A DNA stretch of 64,000 nt from Zerene cesonia. Lineage: Eukaryota; Arthropoda; Insecta; Lepidoptera; Pieridae. Shown here piece by piece: positions 22,884 through 34,800 of this stretch. Position numbers and translations under genes: made by a program. The notes beneath the pieces are model-generated. The model searched no databases. It saw only the letters and a list, made by a program, of their open reading frames with translations, and was not told the DNA's origin. Where the stretch lies: contig NC_052119.1 of assembly GCF_012273895.1 (NCBI RefSeq), positions 9,622,146 to 9,686,145 of the forward strand. The letters run 5' to 3'. Position 1 is the stretch's first letter. The number at the start of each line of letters is the position of its first letter.

Positions 22884-25800
22884 TCCTGCGTGCTGAGCGG
22901 CAGCGCCAGCCCCGCGCCCGGGTAGCACGCCGCTATGCGCGCCTGCAACATACAGCTGCTTAGTAAAAAAAATCGGATAAATAACAATGTAATTCAGTGA
23001 GAAATAATTGTAGAATATGTAGTTTATTAATGGTTGAGTAATGTATTAAGGACTATTCTGCATGGTTTTAGCTTCTCTTTGCTGCGATAAATTGTACAAA
23101 GGGGGAGAGGGTGCTGGGGGGTGTGGGGGGTGCGGCACCTGCAGCGCGACGTGCTGCGCGATGAACTCTTCCTGCATGGCGCGCCACACCACCTGCAGCA
23201 GCCCGCCCTCCTCGCTCAGGTGCTTCTCCACCGTGCGGTACAGCCGGTGGAGCGACTTGCGCACTGCGGGACAGGATCAGATTGTGTCAACATTACCATA
23301 ACCGTAAGCTAATGTTGCAGCGCAATAATCATTTCTTTACAATAACAATGTTTACCAAAAAATTTAACCGCCTCCAAATTGTGAGAACTGAGCAAATTTA
23401 AATGGGAGTCGAGTAAAACAATCAAAAAATAAAAATGCGGCACTGACCCTCGTGCGCGGGGTAGAGCGCGAGCAGCTTGCGCAGCTGGTGCTTGCTGAAG
23501 GCGGCGCGGTAGCACACCTCCTCCTCGCGCGCGCCCGCCGCCACCGCCTCCGACACGCCCTGCACACGCGCGCACTTACACTCAACGCAGCCACGACGGA
23601 ACGTGAATCGTTCATTGCGCAAGTAATTACTTAATTAATTAAATTCTTATTTGGAAAAAAGTCGGCAAAAGCGATTCAATAATAATGTACAAAGGGACGC
23701 ACCTCGAAGAACTGCGCGATCTTGTCGAGCGGGCGGCCGAAGTAGTGCGTGACGTAGTGGCGCAGCGCGGCGGCGTAGCGCGCGCGCGCGTCGCGCCGCA
23801 GCGCGTCCAGCGCGGCCACGCGCAGCGCGCTCACGGCGCCGTGCAGCCGGTGGAAGTTCTCCAGCTGCAGCACGGCGCGCGGCGTGCGCGGGTGCTCCGC
23901 CTGCGCGATGGCGCGCACCATGCCCGTGCACAGCGACAGGTACCTGCGTGCACTTGCCCCGCTACCGAACTCGTTCGCTCTAACCGGTTAACGGGTTAAC
24001 GGGTTAGCGGCGAGGTATCGCTAGCGACCATAAAGTCACAAGTCAAATATCACGCTAATATATTTCTATCAAAATATCATATTAGCGAGGACAAATCTAT
24101 TAGCCGAAACCCCTTTCATTTGTGCACTCCGTCCAATTAACGAATTACACAATAAAATAGATGTGTTTTCTTGTGCTTAGTGTGAATTTTCAAAGGTACT
24201 ATTATATAATCTTTGCTATTGTTATAAATATAATTAAAATAAAATCTTACAAAAGTTCTGTTCAATCTGTGCCAGATTATATATGCAGCTACATTGTAAT
24301 CAAAACAAAAAAAAAGGAAACCGTATGAAGTACTGGTATAATTGAATTATTGTTGTATGTATGCACACACCGTACAAATCGTTATATTATAATAACTAAA
24401 TTTAGTTAAAATATGAAACTCAAGGTCTATTTGTGCTTTATATTATGTAGTACTCTTTGTAAGGGGTTGTCCATTAATCACGTGATCTTTTTTTAGCATT
24501 TTTTAACCCCCCCTCCCCCATTGGTGATACGTAGTGAGGTTTAAGACCACCCCCCCTCCCCCTTTTCAACATCACGTGTATTTTTAGTACCTACAACGAA
24601 TCTTAAAATTTTCTGAATATTATCTTAATTTAAATACAGGTATAAACTATTATCTTATTTTATTCTGAAATTAAGGACCATAATAAAAATGTCTACACCA
24701 GGTTGCAAGTTTTTTTTTTAAAATCGCGCGTTAACAACCCCTAAATAATAATGACTGTCTGTTTAAAAATAAGCAAAGTTTTGTTTCTTTTGTATGATAT
24801 AGTTTTTTAGTTTTGTTTTCCTTTTTAATAAAAGAACTCTATCGAATTAGGATAATATCCTGTAATGGTAGCAAGTTCTATTTGGGGTGAATAAATAAAT
24901 AAAAAAAATTATGTAAGAGTCCAGCATGCTTCCACACGAGTTGGGTTAGCGAGCATTTTTTCAGTTGGGGAAGTAGCACACCCTCACAGATAACCGGCGT
25001 GAAATAGTCGCATGCTACTGTCTCCTTCGGTGGCTAGAGGAGCCGGAGGCCCGATTTTTCCTCACGCTTCCCAATCCATTCCTGCTTTTCAATCGTTGTT
25101 CCTTTTTCTTCTTTCACATAAAACTCGGGCAGCGCATTCGCAGAGGAAATGCATTATTCATGGGCGATGAAGATCGCTTACCATCAGGCGAACCACCAGC
25201 TCAGTTGCCCGCTGTGACATAAAACAAAGTTAGTTATTAAACAATACAATTGTTAATCCGACGGAGCCGCCGACTCACCAGCGGTCGAGGTCGGCGCGCC
25301 GGCCGCCCGCGAAGATCGCCTCGCACACCGAGCTCATCTCCTCCAGCTCGGGGATGAAGCTGAAGATGCCGCACTTGGGCTTGCGGGCGGCCTGCCACAG
25401 ACCATTCATCAAATTGTGACTTCATTTTTGCAAATTTTTGAGATAAAAAAATGTATATTTTTTTATGTATAGGCTTGAATTTTTCATCTAACGTTGAATT
25501 CAAAGAAATTCAACTTCAACGTTACATGTAAAATTAAAGCTTCGGGAAAAGAGCATTCTTTTTTTGTATAAATAAAAGTTCAGTATACTATAACAAATAA
25601 TATGAGCTATTGTGAGCGAGATGAAGGTGTACCTGCTTGACCGCGTCCGGCAAGGCGGCGAGGCGGTCGGCCACGGCGCGGTCGGCGCCGCGCTTGGCCG
25701 CCACCGCCACGCTCGCCAGCGCCAGCCGCGACCAGCGCCCCTCGCCGGCGCCCTGCGCCCCCGCGCCCTGCACCCCCGCGCCCGGCGCCCCCGCGCCTTC

Positions 25801-28766
25801 CGCCTCTGCGCCGTCTCGAGACTCGCCCAGCACGCGCTTGCTCACGCACGCCAGCGCGCGCATCGCCCCGCTGTTAACAGACACAAACGTCGTACCCGAC
25901 GGCTTATGCATACGATTGCATATTGCATTGATGACAGCATATTTAGTTTAAAACTATAGTCAGCAATATTTTAAAAAGACACTGCTCTTTGCAGTTTTAC
26001 ATAAAGGTGTTAGACTTAAACATATCATTTAAATTTAATCATTGAAGGTTATATAAGACATTTTCTAATATGAATGTATGAATGGTCTAAACTCAAACTT
26101 TAGTGGGACATACGAAATGAACATTAATTAAGTTCATAGAGTGACATGAACTAAATGTGACGTAACAATCGAGACGAACGCGGCGAGCCGGCAGGCGAGT
26201 ACTGACTAGGGGTCGTCGCGCTCGACGGCGGCGAGCAGCGCGCCCAGCTGCGCGTCCAGCGCGGGGAACAGCTCGCCCATCAGCCGTCGCGTGGCGCCCG
26301 ACATGCGCCGCCCCTCGCCCGCCGCCCCCGCCGTGCCCGGCGCCCCCGCCGCGCCCGGCGCCCCCGCCGCCCCCGGCGCGCCCGCCGCACCGCCCTCGCT
26401 GTCGCTGCCGTCGCTCTGTGCCCGGTACGGTCATGATAGAGTATACAATAGACAATTTCAGCCTCGCAATACATTAAGATTTACTAGGTCAAAAATAGAA
26501 GTATACATATATGTTTGTGCAAGTTTCAAAATTTATTAGAGGCAATTATTCACCACCCAGAGGTATTTGTCAAATACTAATAAAAAACATATAAAAAATA
26601 ACCGTAAATCCCACCTTGGAATCAACATCGAGCGAAAAAAATTGGGTACAGAAATCTTGTTCCGCATTGCAGATGGTCTCGACCAGTGTTAAGACCTGAA
26701 TGAGAAATAATCCATCAAATACAATTCATTTATTTTGAACATTTATTGAATGTAACATAATATAATAAATATCAAATTCTTATACTAATAATGACTAAGT
26801 AATTGATACTTGTTTCACAATCACACAGTGCTTATTTAATGATATCAGTGTTATTATTGATATACATCAGGTAGAGGGCGCTCTCCCGTAGTAGCGGCGC
26901 CCAACTCTCGCTCGTACACCTTGCTCCACGTGCCCACATACACCTGTGAATTACATCAATTATTTCTTTAATTGATTTGCAAATTTGATCCACATCCTTT
27001 TAAGGTAGTGTATAAATACGACCTTAACGAGCGCGTCGTAAGCCTTCTCATCCATATCCTTGAGCCAGCGCATGAAGGGCACGTAGGGCTGCAGCTCGAC
27101 GTGGTGGCGGCGCGGCGCGGCGGGCGCGTAGGGCGCGGCGGGCGGGGGCGCCGCGGGGGGGGCGCCGCCGGCGGGCGCGGGCGCGGGGCAGGGCGACGGC
27201 GGCGAGGGTGCCGGCGCCTGCGCCTCGTTCGCGAGGTGGATGAGCGCGTTGTTGAGGTGGCGGGCCAGCGCGGCCGCCAGCTGGTCGCGCGCGCGCGCCA
27301 GCCGCCGCAGCCGCTCGCGCACCGCGCTCAGCCGTAGCCGCGCCGCGGGCGCCGTGCGCTCGGCTCGCAGCGCGTTGCGGAGAGCCTCCGCGGCCGCCAG
27401 TGCTCGCGCTCTTCCTTCTGGAGTTGCGAGTGATATCTGAAAAAATCGCATGAATGATTAAGAAAAAAAAAATTGATTCAAATGAATTGAGTCAATATAG
27501 CTAACTTCCTGAACAAATCGTTGTTTTTAAATATAAATGTTTTTAAATAAATCAACATTATATAAAACATAACTAACTGATTATTTTTAAATAAGAAGAT
27601 GGCATCACTTACAATTGAGATTGATATTTTACACAAGAGAACAAATGAAACAAGAACTATAACAACAAATGAAACCTCCTGCAAGTGGTCGAGGTGGGAG
27701 AGCGCGGGCGCGTCGAGCCAGGCGTAGATGTCGGCGAGCTCGGCGAGCAGCGCGCGCGCGGCGGCGTCGGCCCGCGCGGCGCCCGAGCGCGCGTGCAGCG
27801 CCCCGCCCGCCGCGCGCGTCAGCGCCTCCAGCCGCGCCGCACGCGCCGAAAGCGCCGCACCCTGCGCCGCGCCCTCTGCGCACACGCCAGCTCTACTCAC
27901 TGCCCTCACTGTACCCTCTCTACAATCTACCTTACAACTACATATAGAAATTTTCGCATTCTACTGTGGGTACCTAACATGAAGAACTGCTTCTGTTTTG
28001 GCAACCTTCGTGGATTAACATTTAACAAACTTTGTTAGGCAAAAAGCAATGTTTTAGGCAATTATTTTACATCAATTACAGCTACATAAAAAAATATTCA
28101 ATTCATTAAGTTATGTTGCTTGTTGTTATTTCCCAGCATTTAGGCAAAAATTAACATTACTATTTAGAACATTACTCAATTACTAGAATAAATATAGCAC
28201 TGTTAATACAGTCAATCATTTTTACAAAACTACCTTCGAGACGTGTAGCAAGTCTAGCCCCTCCACCCTCTGTAGCAGCGGCAAGCATTCCACCCACATT
28301 CAAGGCATCAAGGCGTGCAAGCTTTTCTCCTAGCCTCTGCACACGCCTCTCTGCATCCGCTTCATCTAGTTCAGCATCCTCCAACAGAGCCCCCAGCTCT
28401 GCTTCAGACAAAGAATGTGGGGCAACCGATGCTGTCGCTGCAACTGCCGCGCGGGCTAGCTCAGCCTTAGTCCCTTCATCTGCACATGTCCACTTTACGA
28501 TCTCCCCACCCATTTCAATACTGATTTCACCATTCTGAAATTGAACCTAATACTAATACCAACTAGTTACACATTCTCGCCCAATGATATAGATTTAAAG
28601 CAGCACGAGTATCAAAAATTTGTGTCGTAATTCGTAAATCACAATATTTACTACAAATACAAACCGGCAGATCCGTGCGCAACCGGGCGATGTGTAGTGG
28701 CCAGGAGCGCAGGCGGGTTGTACCTTCGAGAAGAGCCAACGTTCCACCGCTCTCGACCACCAGCCG
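22884..28766 (-). CDS. Sec3: Exocyst complex component 1 (Sec3), both ends incomplete
   Basis: Sec3/EXOC1 marks sites of exocytosis on the plasma membrane and tethers vesicles within the eight-subunit exocyst. Thirteen exons in transcript order: 28766-28665, 28546-28234, 27875-27676, 27436-27023, 26943-26866, 26695-26615, 26415-26207, 25870-25633, 25391-25279, 23943-23703, 23559-23448, 23263-23139, 22942-22884, about 761 residues. The early part fits the lipid-binding PH-like domain. Strong matches to the family are ICNAEQDFCTQFF, KCGIFSFIPELEEM with RRADLDRW, LQLENFHRLHGAVSALR, GRPLDKIAQFFE, AREEEVCYRAAFSKHQLRKL, GGLLQVVWRAMQEEFI and ARIAACYPGAG. The 3' end runs into the gap only a few residues before the expected stop. 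No first exon with an ATG was found before prefoldin 2. Low-complexity Gly/Ala/Pro inserts occur in exons 4, 7 and 8. Exon 4 uses an unusual GTCGTA donor. Confidence 0.92.
24466..24600 (+). repeat. C-rich interspersed element with ATCACGTGAT ends
   Basis: Within a Sec3 intron, GGGTTGTCCATTAATCACGT is followed by a T-run, two C-tracts (AACCCCCCCTCCCCC at about 24506 and CACCCCCCCTCCCCC at about 24548) and closes with AACATCACGTGTATTTTT. The block is unlike its surroundings. I recall similar blocks from other insect genomes but cannot assign a class. Confidence 0.4.
24828..24910 (+). repeat. Retroelement tail with AAAT-rich end, copy 2
   Basis: Runs from AAAGAACTCTATCGAATTAG through GATAATATCCTGTAATGG to AATAAATAAATAAAAAAAA. 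It is the better preserved partner of the block at 10895-10990. Confidence 0.6.
24925..25240 (+). repeat. Lepidopteran interspersed repeat, CATGCTTC...CACCAGCTC family, copy 1
   Basis: Key blocks in order: AGCATGCTTCCACACGAGTT, GGGAAGTAGCACACCCTCAC, ACCGGCGTGAAATAG, GGAGCCGGAGGCC, GGGCAGCGCATTCGCAGAGG and CTTACCATCAGGCGAACC. The same order appears at 63700-64000, with shorter or reversed pieces at 57144-57297, 62441-62547 and 63235-63330. It lies in a Sec3 intron. Confidence 0.75.
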
Positions 28767-29556
28767 CTGTTGTTTTCAGCCGCTTACGACCGCAGCACTT
28801 CCCACGACTGTGACACCCTCCTCTAATTTCATATTACAACTATGCACTCCCCCTTTTTCTTACAACTTCATCAACAGATTTGTTAAGATCAAACAAACAT
28901 TTGTCTATGCAATATATTTAATTTAGTATTTATGAATACTTAGTAAAAACATACTTTAGTAAAAATTCTGGGTACCTATTTATTTTGATTTTTGATTTTC
29001 TGACATGGGGAATTTGTCATACGCAAGTAACGTTGACGTTCCTTTTCTTTATGGATAGAAGATATGTCTTATTTGATATAAGGTATGGAAATATGTCTAT
29101 TTGCCAGTGACATATAACATAAAGGCAGATTTAGATTGAGTTAGTATTAAACTTTGGTGAACTGCCAAATCGTGCTGGTACTGCCTGTACAAATGTGTTT
29201 CCTGTCGTCTTTGCTCGGATATCCATTTATTGCCTATTATTACTAATTTTTTTTTTTTGAGAATTCTTTTACAGAATTTAAAACAGCTCAATCAGCTTTT
29301 TTAAGAAACCTCGAGACCTTTCATTTAAAGGAACCGTTTCATTCTCTATAGTTGAAGTACAAGCTTTTGTTTCAGGCGAATACTTATGTCAGTCAATTTG
29401 TCAAAGTCAAAAGCCCACTGATCATGATTTAAAATTAAAAATATAACCTAACTCAATTTCTGAACCTAAAATAGTTTAATATTTTCGATAACGCTTGCTC
29501 AAAAAAGTGATTGATTTTAATAGAAATTAACTTTTCGAACATACATATCGTTCAAT
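28767..29556. other. Divergent upstream region of Sec3 and prefoldin 2
   Basis: Less than 0.8 kb separates the first readable Sec3 exon (minus) from the prefoldin 2 start (plus). A Sec3 first exon should be in here or the model is incomplete, but I could not find an ATG exon with a matching donor. The rest is AT-rich and likely holds promoters for both genes. Confidence 0.5.
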
Positions 29557-30139
29557 ATGTCTAAAACTGCAAGTAAAGGTTCAAAAGGCAAATCCAATGA
29601 AGAAGTTTTCGCAGGTTTCCAAACTCTAAGAAATGAACAAAGGCAACTTGCTAATAAAATCTCCGAGTTAGAAATGGATTTGAACGAACATAAGTAGTTA
29701 TTTTATTCATTTAAAACCCTGAACCAAATTTACTCAATAATAGGATGCTAATGTTTAATATTAATAAATTGTTACAGGATTGTTATAGAAACATTACAAG
29801 CAGTAGAGCCGAAACGAAAGTGTTTTCGCATGATCGGAGGAGTTTTAGTAGAACGCACTGTTGCGGATGTGCTGCCTGAATTAGAAGGCAACCGTGAAAG
29901 ATTACCTCGCGCTATACAGGTATAACCTTGCAAAAACAAAGTTATTCAATGAATGCAATTAGTATTAACTGTACGTTTTGACATTTTAGGCTTTAAACGA
30001 ACAACTAGCACGTAAGGGGCAAGAGATCAATGACTACATTGAGAAGCATGACATCCGCGTACAGCGCGGTGGGCCCACTGACGAACCTGCCGAAGAGTCT
30101 GCCAACACCAAATCCAATGTACTTGTAGCTAGCGGCTGA
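29557..30139 (+). CDS. Pfdn2: Prefoldin subunit 2
   Basis: A beta-type subunit of the hexameric prefoldin co-chaperone, which passes unfolded actin and tubulin to the CCT chaperonin in the cytosol. Three exons, 29557-29693, 29778-29919 and 29990-30139, close in phase to 142 residues, the usual size. The N-terminal helix has EVFAGFQTLRNEQRQLANKI. The central hairpin region has CFRMIGGVLVERTVADVLP, a strong family signature, followed by the second coiled-coil helix with LNEQLARKGQEINDYIEKH. The tail is short and acidic, ending NVLVASG. Exons are AT-rich to moderate in composition, in contrast to the GC-rich Sec3 and MOCS1 exons on either side. Confidence 0.96.
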
Positions 30140-31209
30140 TCATACTTAGACTCATTCATTTTGTATGTGCTTGACTAAACCCCAATTCTCTGTACAATTT
30201 GACCTTTTTGAGTATGTCTAATTGTGAATATGAGATATAAACTGATATTTTTAAATTGATTTGTAACAATAATTTATTTTGCTTACATATTTCTAAGATT
30301 ACTAATTCTTACAAAGGTCTGATTATGTCTTACACAAGTGCATTTTGTATTGTTACTCTCTTAGATATTTATTTCTTGTATTGAATGTAGGAGTTGTGTT
30401 TAGTAAAAAGTCTAAATTTTCGAAAAAACAAAACCAATTTATTAACAGAAGGAATGGTTATACACTTATATATTATTTATAACATTGGACTTAATTCTTA
30501 TAATGTATCATGATTTGATCACAACCATTAAAATATATCTATATACTTGTATATATATAAACATTAAAAAAATTGGTACACCTTAATATAAATTTAATTT
30601 GATGGCTACCCTGTAATATTTACTTTTTAAGAACATTATGAACAAAAATATTTTTGATTTTCTTAAAACCTAAAATACAACCATAAAAGTTTGGTATCTC
30701 CATAAGTCTGGATAATATAAATAATTTACTGCTAGCTCTCATTACATAGATATTCAGTATATATTAGTAGAGCATATCACTTTCTTATATAGTTATCATG
30801 TGCTTAAATTCTGTGATATGATGAATCAAAAATGGAATGAAAAATCTTGTATTTCATAATTACTATTTTTTTTTTTCACAATGTAAAAATTTTCGAGATT
30901 CTAATGTTGTTATATTGCCTCCATTTATTTTGACCTTTATGCAACCTCTTACAAATAGTTGTCTTTTAAAAATATAATTTTATATGTTAACCATACAATA
31001 TTATTTTTTCCATAAAATAGGATTTTTTTATTTTGATTAAATGTAAATTTTGCCACTCCTATTTCATTATCCTATAAATAAAGCAATGCAAACATTTATG
31101 TTATCGCATTCTTATACCTCTAAATATGTATAAAATGTATAATACAAATCAACAAATTAATTTGTTTGCTGGAATAATGTGAACAATGTTTATTAGAAGA
31201 GATATAAAA
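30140..31209. other. Convergent 3' spacer between prefoldin 2 and MOCS1
   Basis: AT-rich and non-coding. On the minus strand an AATAAA (plus TTTATT, 31189-31194) lies 15 bases past the MOCS1B stop and is a likely polyadenylation signal. The prefoldin 2 signal is not obvious among the many AT-rich candidates. I see no other gene. Confidence 0.55.
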
Positions 31210-31841
31210 CTAAAGATATATGAAATTGGTAGGCGCGTAGGTTTCGATTTTGGCCTTGTCGGGCATTTGTTCCCGCGGCTCGTGCGGCGTGTGCGGCGTG
31301 TGCGGCTCGTGCGGGCCGGGCGCGTCGGGCGCGGTCCAGTCGCCGCCGACGCCGCCGCTCTTGCGCAGCACGCGCAAGCCGGTGATTGTCATGTGCTTGT
31401 CCACCGACTTGCACATGTCGTAGAGTGCGAGCGCGGCCACCGCGCAGCCCGTGAGCGCCTCCATCTCGACGCCCGTGCGGGCCGTGGCGCGCGCCTCGCA
31501 CGTGAGGCGCACGCGGCCGCCGGCGCCCGCCTCGCCCGCCTCGCCGCGCGGCAGCTGCACGCGCACGCGCGCCAGCTCCAGCGGCAGCGGGTGGCACATG
31601 GGGATCAGGTCGGCCGTGCGCTTGGCGGCCAGCGTGCCCGCCACCTGCGCCACGCTGAGCGCGTCGCCCTTGGGCACGGCGGCGTCGCGCAGCAGTCGCA
31701 GCAGGCGCGCGCTCACATGCAGGAAGCACTCCGCCTCGGCGGCGCGCGCGCGCACCGGCTTGGCGCCCACGNNNNNNNNNNCCCACGCCGCGCCCCGCCC
31801 GGCGCCCCACGCCGCGCCCCACCCCGCGCCCCGCGCTGCAC
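31210..31841 (-). CDS. MOCS1: MOCS1B (MoaC-like) part of the MOCS1 locus
   Basis: MoaC/MOCS1B completes the first step of molybdenum cofactor synthesis, turning the MOCS1A radical product into cyclic pyranopterin monophosphate. From about 31771 the minus-strand frame opens with VGAKPVRARAAEAECFLHVS and holds the MoaC hallmarks: KGDALSVAQVAGTLAAKRT, IPMCHPLPLE, TGVEMEALTG and YDMCKSVDKHMTI. It ends at TAG 31210-31212 after a low-complexity HEPHTPH-type tail. No good independent ATG is seen. The frame joins MOCS1A exon 9 exactly if splicing uses the acceptor ending at 31842 (or 31836), just past the MOCS1A stop; otherwise it would be a second cistron. A 10-N gap (31772-31781) interrupts the linker, so the frame across it is not proven. 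Confidence 0.9.
31772..31781. other. Assembly gap (10 N) in a GC-rich tandem repeat
   Basis: The flanking sequence repeats CCCACGCCGCGCCCC-type units. The gap size is probably a placeholder, which matters because it lies in the linker between the MOCS1A and MOCS1B frames. Confidence 0.95.
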
Positions 31842-31847
31842 CTGCCG

Positions 31848-34800
31848 TCAGCCGCCTATCAGTATCATGGGCCTGTTGTTCTTGGCGCGCGCCAGATTCT
31901 GCATGCCTACAACACATCAGCGCCGTTGTTCACGAATTAATCGGTAACTCTCGTTTAACGCGTCTTAAGAGCTAAATCCGTAAGGTGCAATATACTAGTG
32001 CAATAGGAAATAAATTTATGTTAAATTTGGCAATGATGAGATGTTCGGCCAGGCCCATGTCACGAAATAAGCAGTAATATAGCTTAGCCATAAATTGTCA
32101 TTCAGAGTTCACAATAAAACAGAAATAGCTTTATACATTAGGGAGGATTAGCATGATAAGCATCTGTTAATGCAAGGATGATTGGTGACTTAGTATAATG
32201 AACAGTTTGGTTCTAGTGATTTTAAATTATCAACTCAATATGACGGGATAGAAAATAAAAAAACCATGCGGGAGTGAACAATGCAGTGTGCGTAAATATG
32301 AGTGTAAATAAAAAGTACAAATGGTAGTAAACTATAACCTACACCTAGTGTGGCACGCCCGGCTCCGCCCGGGTAATTATTTATCACAATTGAAATAATA
32401 ATAACTATCCTATCTTTCGAGTCGAATCAAACTGCACATAGTGTGCAACTTTGATTAAAATCGTAGAGTAGTTTAAGAGTCCATCGCGGACGAGCGACGT
32501 GACACGTTATTTAGATATATTAAGAGTAAGTCGTTCAATGACAAATCGTCAAAACAAACAAACAGATGTAGGTATGACATGAAGGAGGGTGGTATAGTTG
32601 TTGGGTCGGCGCGGGGCGGCGCGGGCACGCACCGGCGTGCGCGGGCAGCTTGCGGCGCAGCGCGGCGCGCACCAGCGCCGCCAGCTCGGCGTCGGGCGCG
32701 CCGGCGCGCGCCGCGTCGCGCAGCGACACCTCGGCGCCGCCGAACAGGCACACCTGCGCACACACACACACCCGCCGCCTTCTCCAGTGTTTCGACACGA
32801 CGACATCAATTTATAGTAGAATGCGTCCCCCTCGTCTTTATTATATGCTCTTTCTTTTGCAAAGGATCTATATTCCACTATAAATTTATTGTGTTTAAAA
32901 ACCTATTTGTATACTCGTGTTTCTCTCTTAATTCACTATAATAATCATTCATATGGACCGATCTACATTATACACGCCCGATTCACAATAATTCGATATT
33001 TTAACTGATCGCTAAACCACGCTATATTACGCTTAAATATATATACTACCAGCACATCCAACAAAGCTGATCTGCCTTACTCTTATCATTTAGGGGTATG
33101 AAAATAGATGTCGACCGATTCTCAGACCCACCCGATATGCACACAAAATTTCCTGAGAATCGGCCCAATCGTTTCGGAGGAGGAACGTAACTAACATTGT
33201 GACACGAGAATTTTATATATCGCCCGGGTTGTCATTCATCGTAATTGAAATAATGTAAGCCATCCTATCTTTTAAGTTGAATCAGACTTCACATGTGCAA
33301 ATTAAAATGAATTTATTAAATCTGTAGTAGAGTAGGAGTCTGCTACTGACAAATAACATGACAAGTTAATTAAAGAATCGTGCATTAGATTTAATGCAAT
33401 CGTTCTTGACAGTCAATGGGAAAAGAAATCGGCGCGTTCAATGTAGGTACTCGTATATGCTGAGTGTAGAGTGTAGAGTGTAGAGCAGGATTCGCTCGTG
33501 TGTGCGGGGCAGCTCACTTTGAGGTTTCCGTCCGCGGTGAGGCGCAGGCGGTTGCAGGAGGAGCAGAAGGGCTGCGTCATCGACGAGATGAACCCCACGC
33601 TGCCCGCGTACCCGTCCGCCTTCCACACCTAGCGGTCCCGGGCGGTTATACAGTGTCTACATTATTCATTGCTATAATAAAACTCGGAAGATATCTTGTA
33701 CGAATGTTATACAAATAATACCAACTGAAAAACACGATCTTATCAGATAAAAACAGGATTATGAATTTTTTTTTAATGGTAAAAAATATGATAATATCAA
33801 TGTAAATTTAAGAAATTCGACGTATCGGAACTTAAACACTCGGAAACTACCCAAATAGGAAATATAATTAAAGTAACATTTAAACGACTAGTGTCATGAT
33901 TATGCATTTCTTATAGACTTGGGTAATAGGATACTTTATATCCCGATTAAATGCTCCCTTGGAAAAAACTGGAATCTTGATCAGGGACGAGCATCTAGTA
34001 TAATATATAACAAAAATGCTGTTGCGTGCTCGATGCGTTTTATACTAGTTTATCCATATATGCAATATTTTTTATCATATTTACGTAATAGATACGACGC
34101 ACTTGCAATAAAAGATACAAGTGAAGCTCAGATAAACGTGTCCACACTTATCTCGATGAAATGCCAATCAACCTGCCATTGTTTTTTTTTTTTTTTTATT
34201 CGGTTCACAAAATGGAATTGACACAAATAGAACTGAAAAACGTATTGAAAAATTGTTGAATGCTCTGATGCAATAATTGCATTTTGCAATTCCTCGAGTT
34301 CAAATTTATTTCCTCTCATTAATTATTTCACTAATCTGAACTTTAATCACAATAATAATAATATATACTGTAGGAGAAAGGCATAATTACATAGCGCGTC
34401 GTATGCTAAAGCATTAATCGTCGCTCATTGAAATGTGCTAAGCCACTTTTTACTCGGCCATGATTTTAGTGGATCTTCCTGACTCTCCCCGTGATATATA
34501 AATTATATAGCTAGCTGTTGCGCTCCCTTCACATAAATATCCAACGCGCTCAGACAAACAAACAAACTAAATTTTCGATTTTGTTTTATTGGTATAGATG
34601 AGTACTGTATTATTTATACACGAGGTTCAAGCGTGAAAACCGTTTTTAGTTTGAATCATAAATGGTGTCAGCATACAGCTAATCATCGGCTTGTTTTTCA
34701 TCAATAAAGAAATCGGAATCATTCGCCGCCGTCGGCATTCGAAATCATTGTCATTGTTATCCGTAAGCTTAATCCAATGTTATTGTTCTAAATGTGTCGG

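Noticed and set aside
31186..31947. Long plus-strand open frame (253 codons) across MOCS1B
   Set aside because: It is the antisense shadow of the MoaC-coding exon; the minus strand has the conserved MoaC motifs and the shadow is Arg/Ala-rich with no family.
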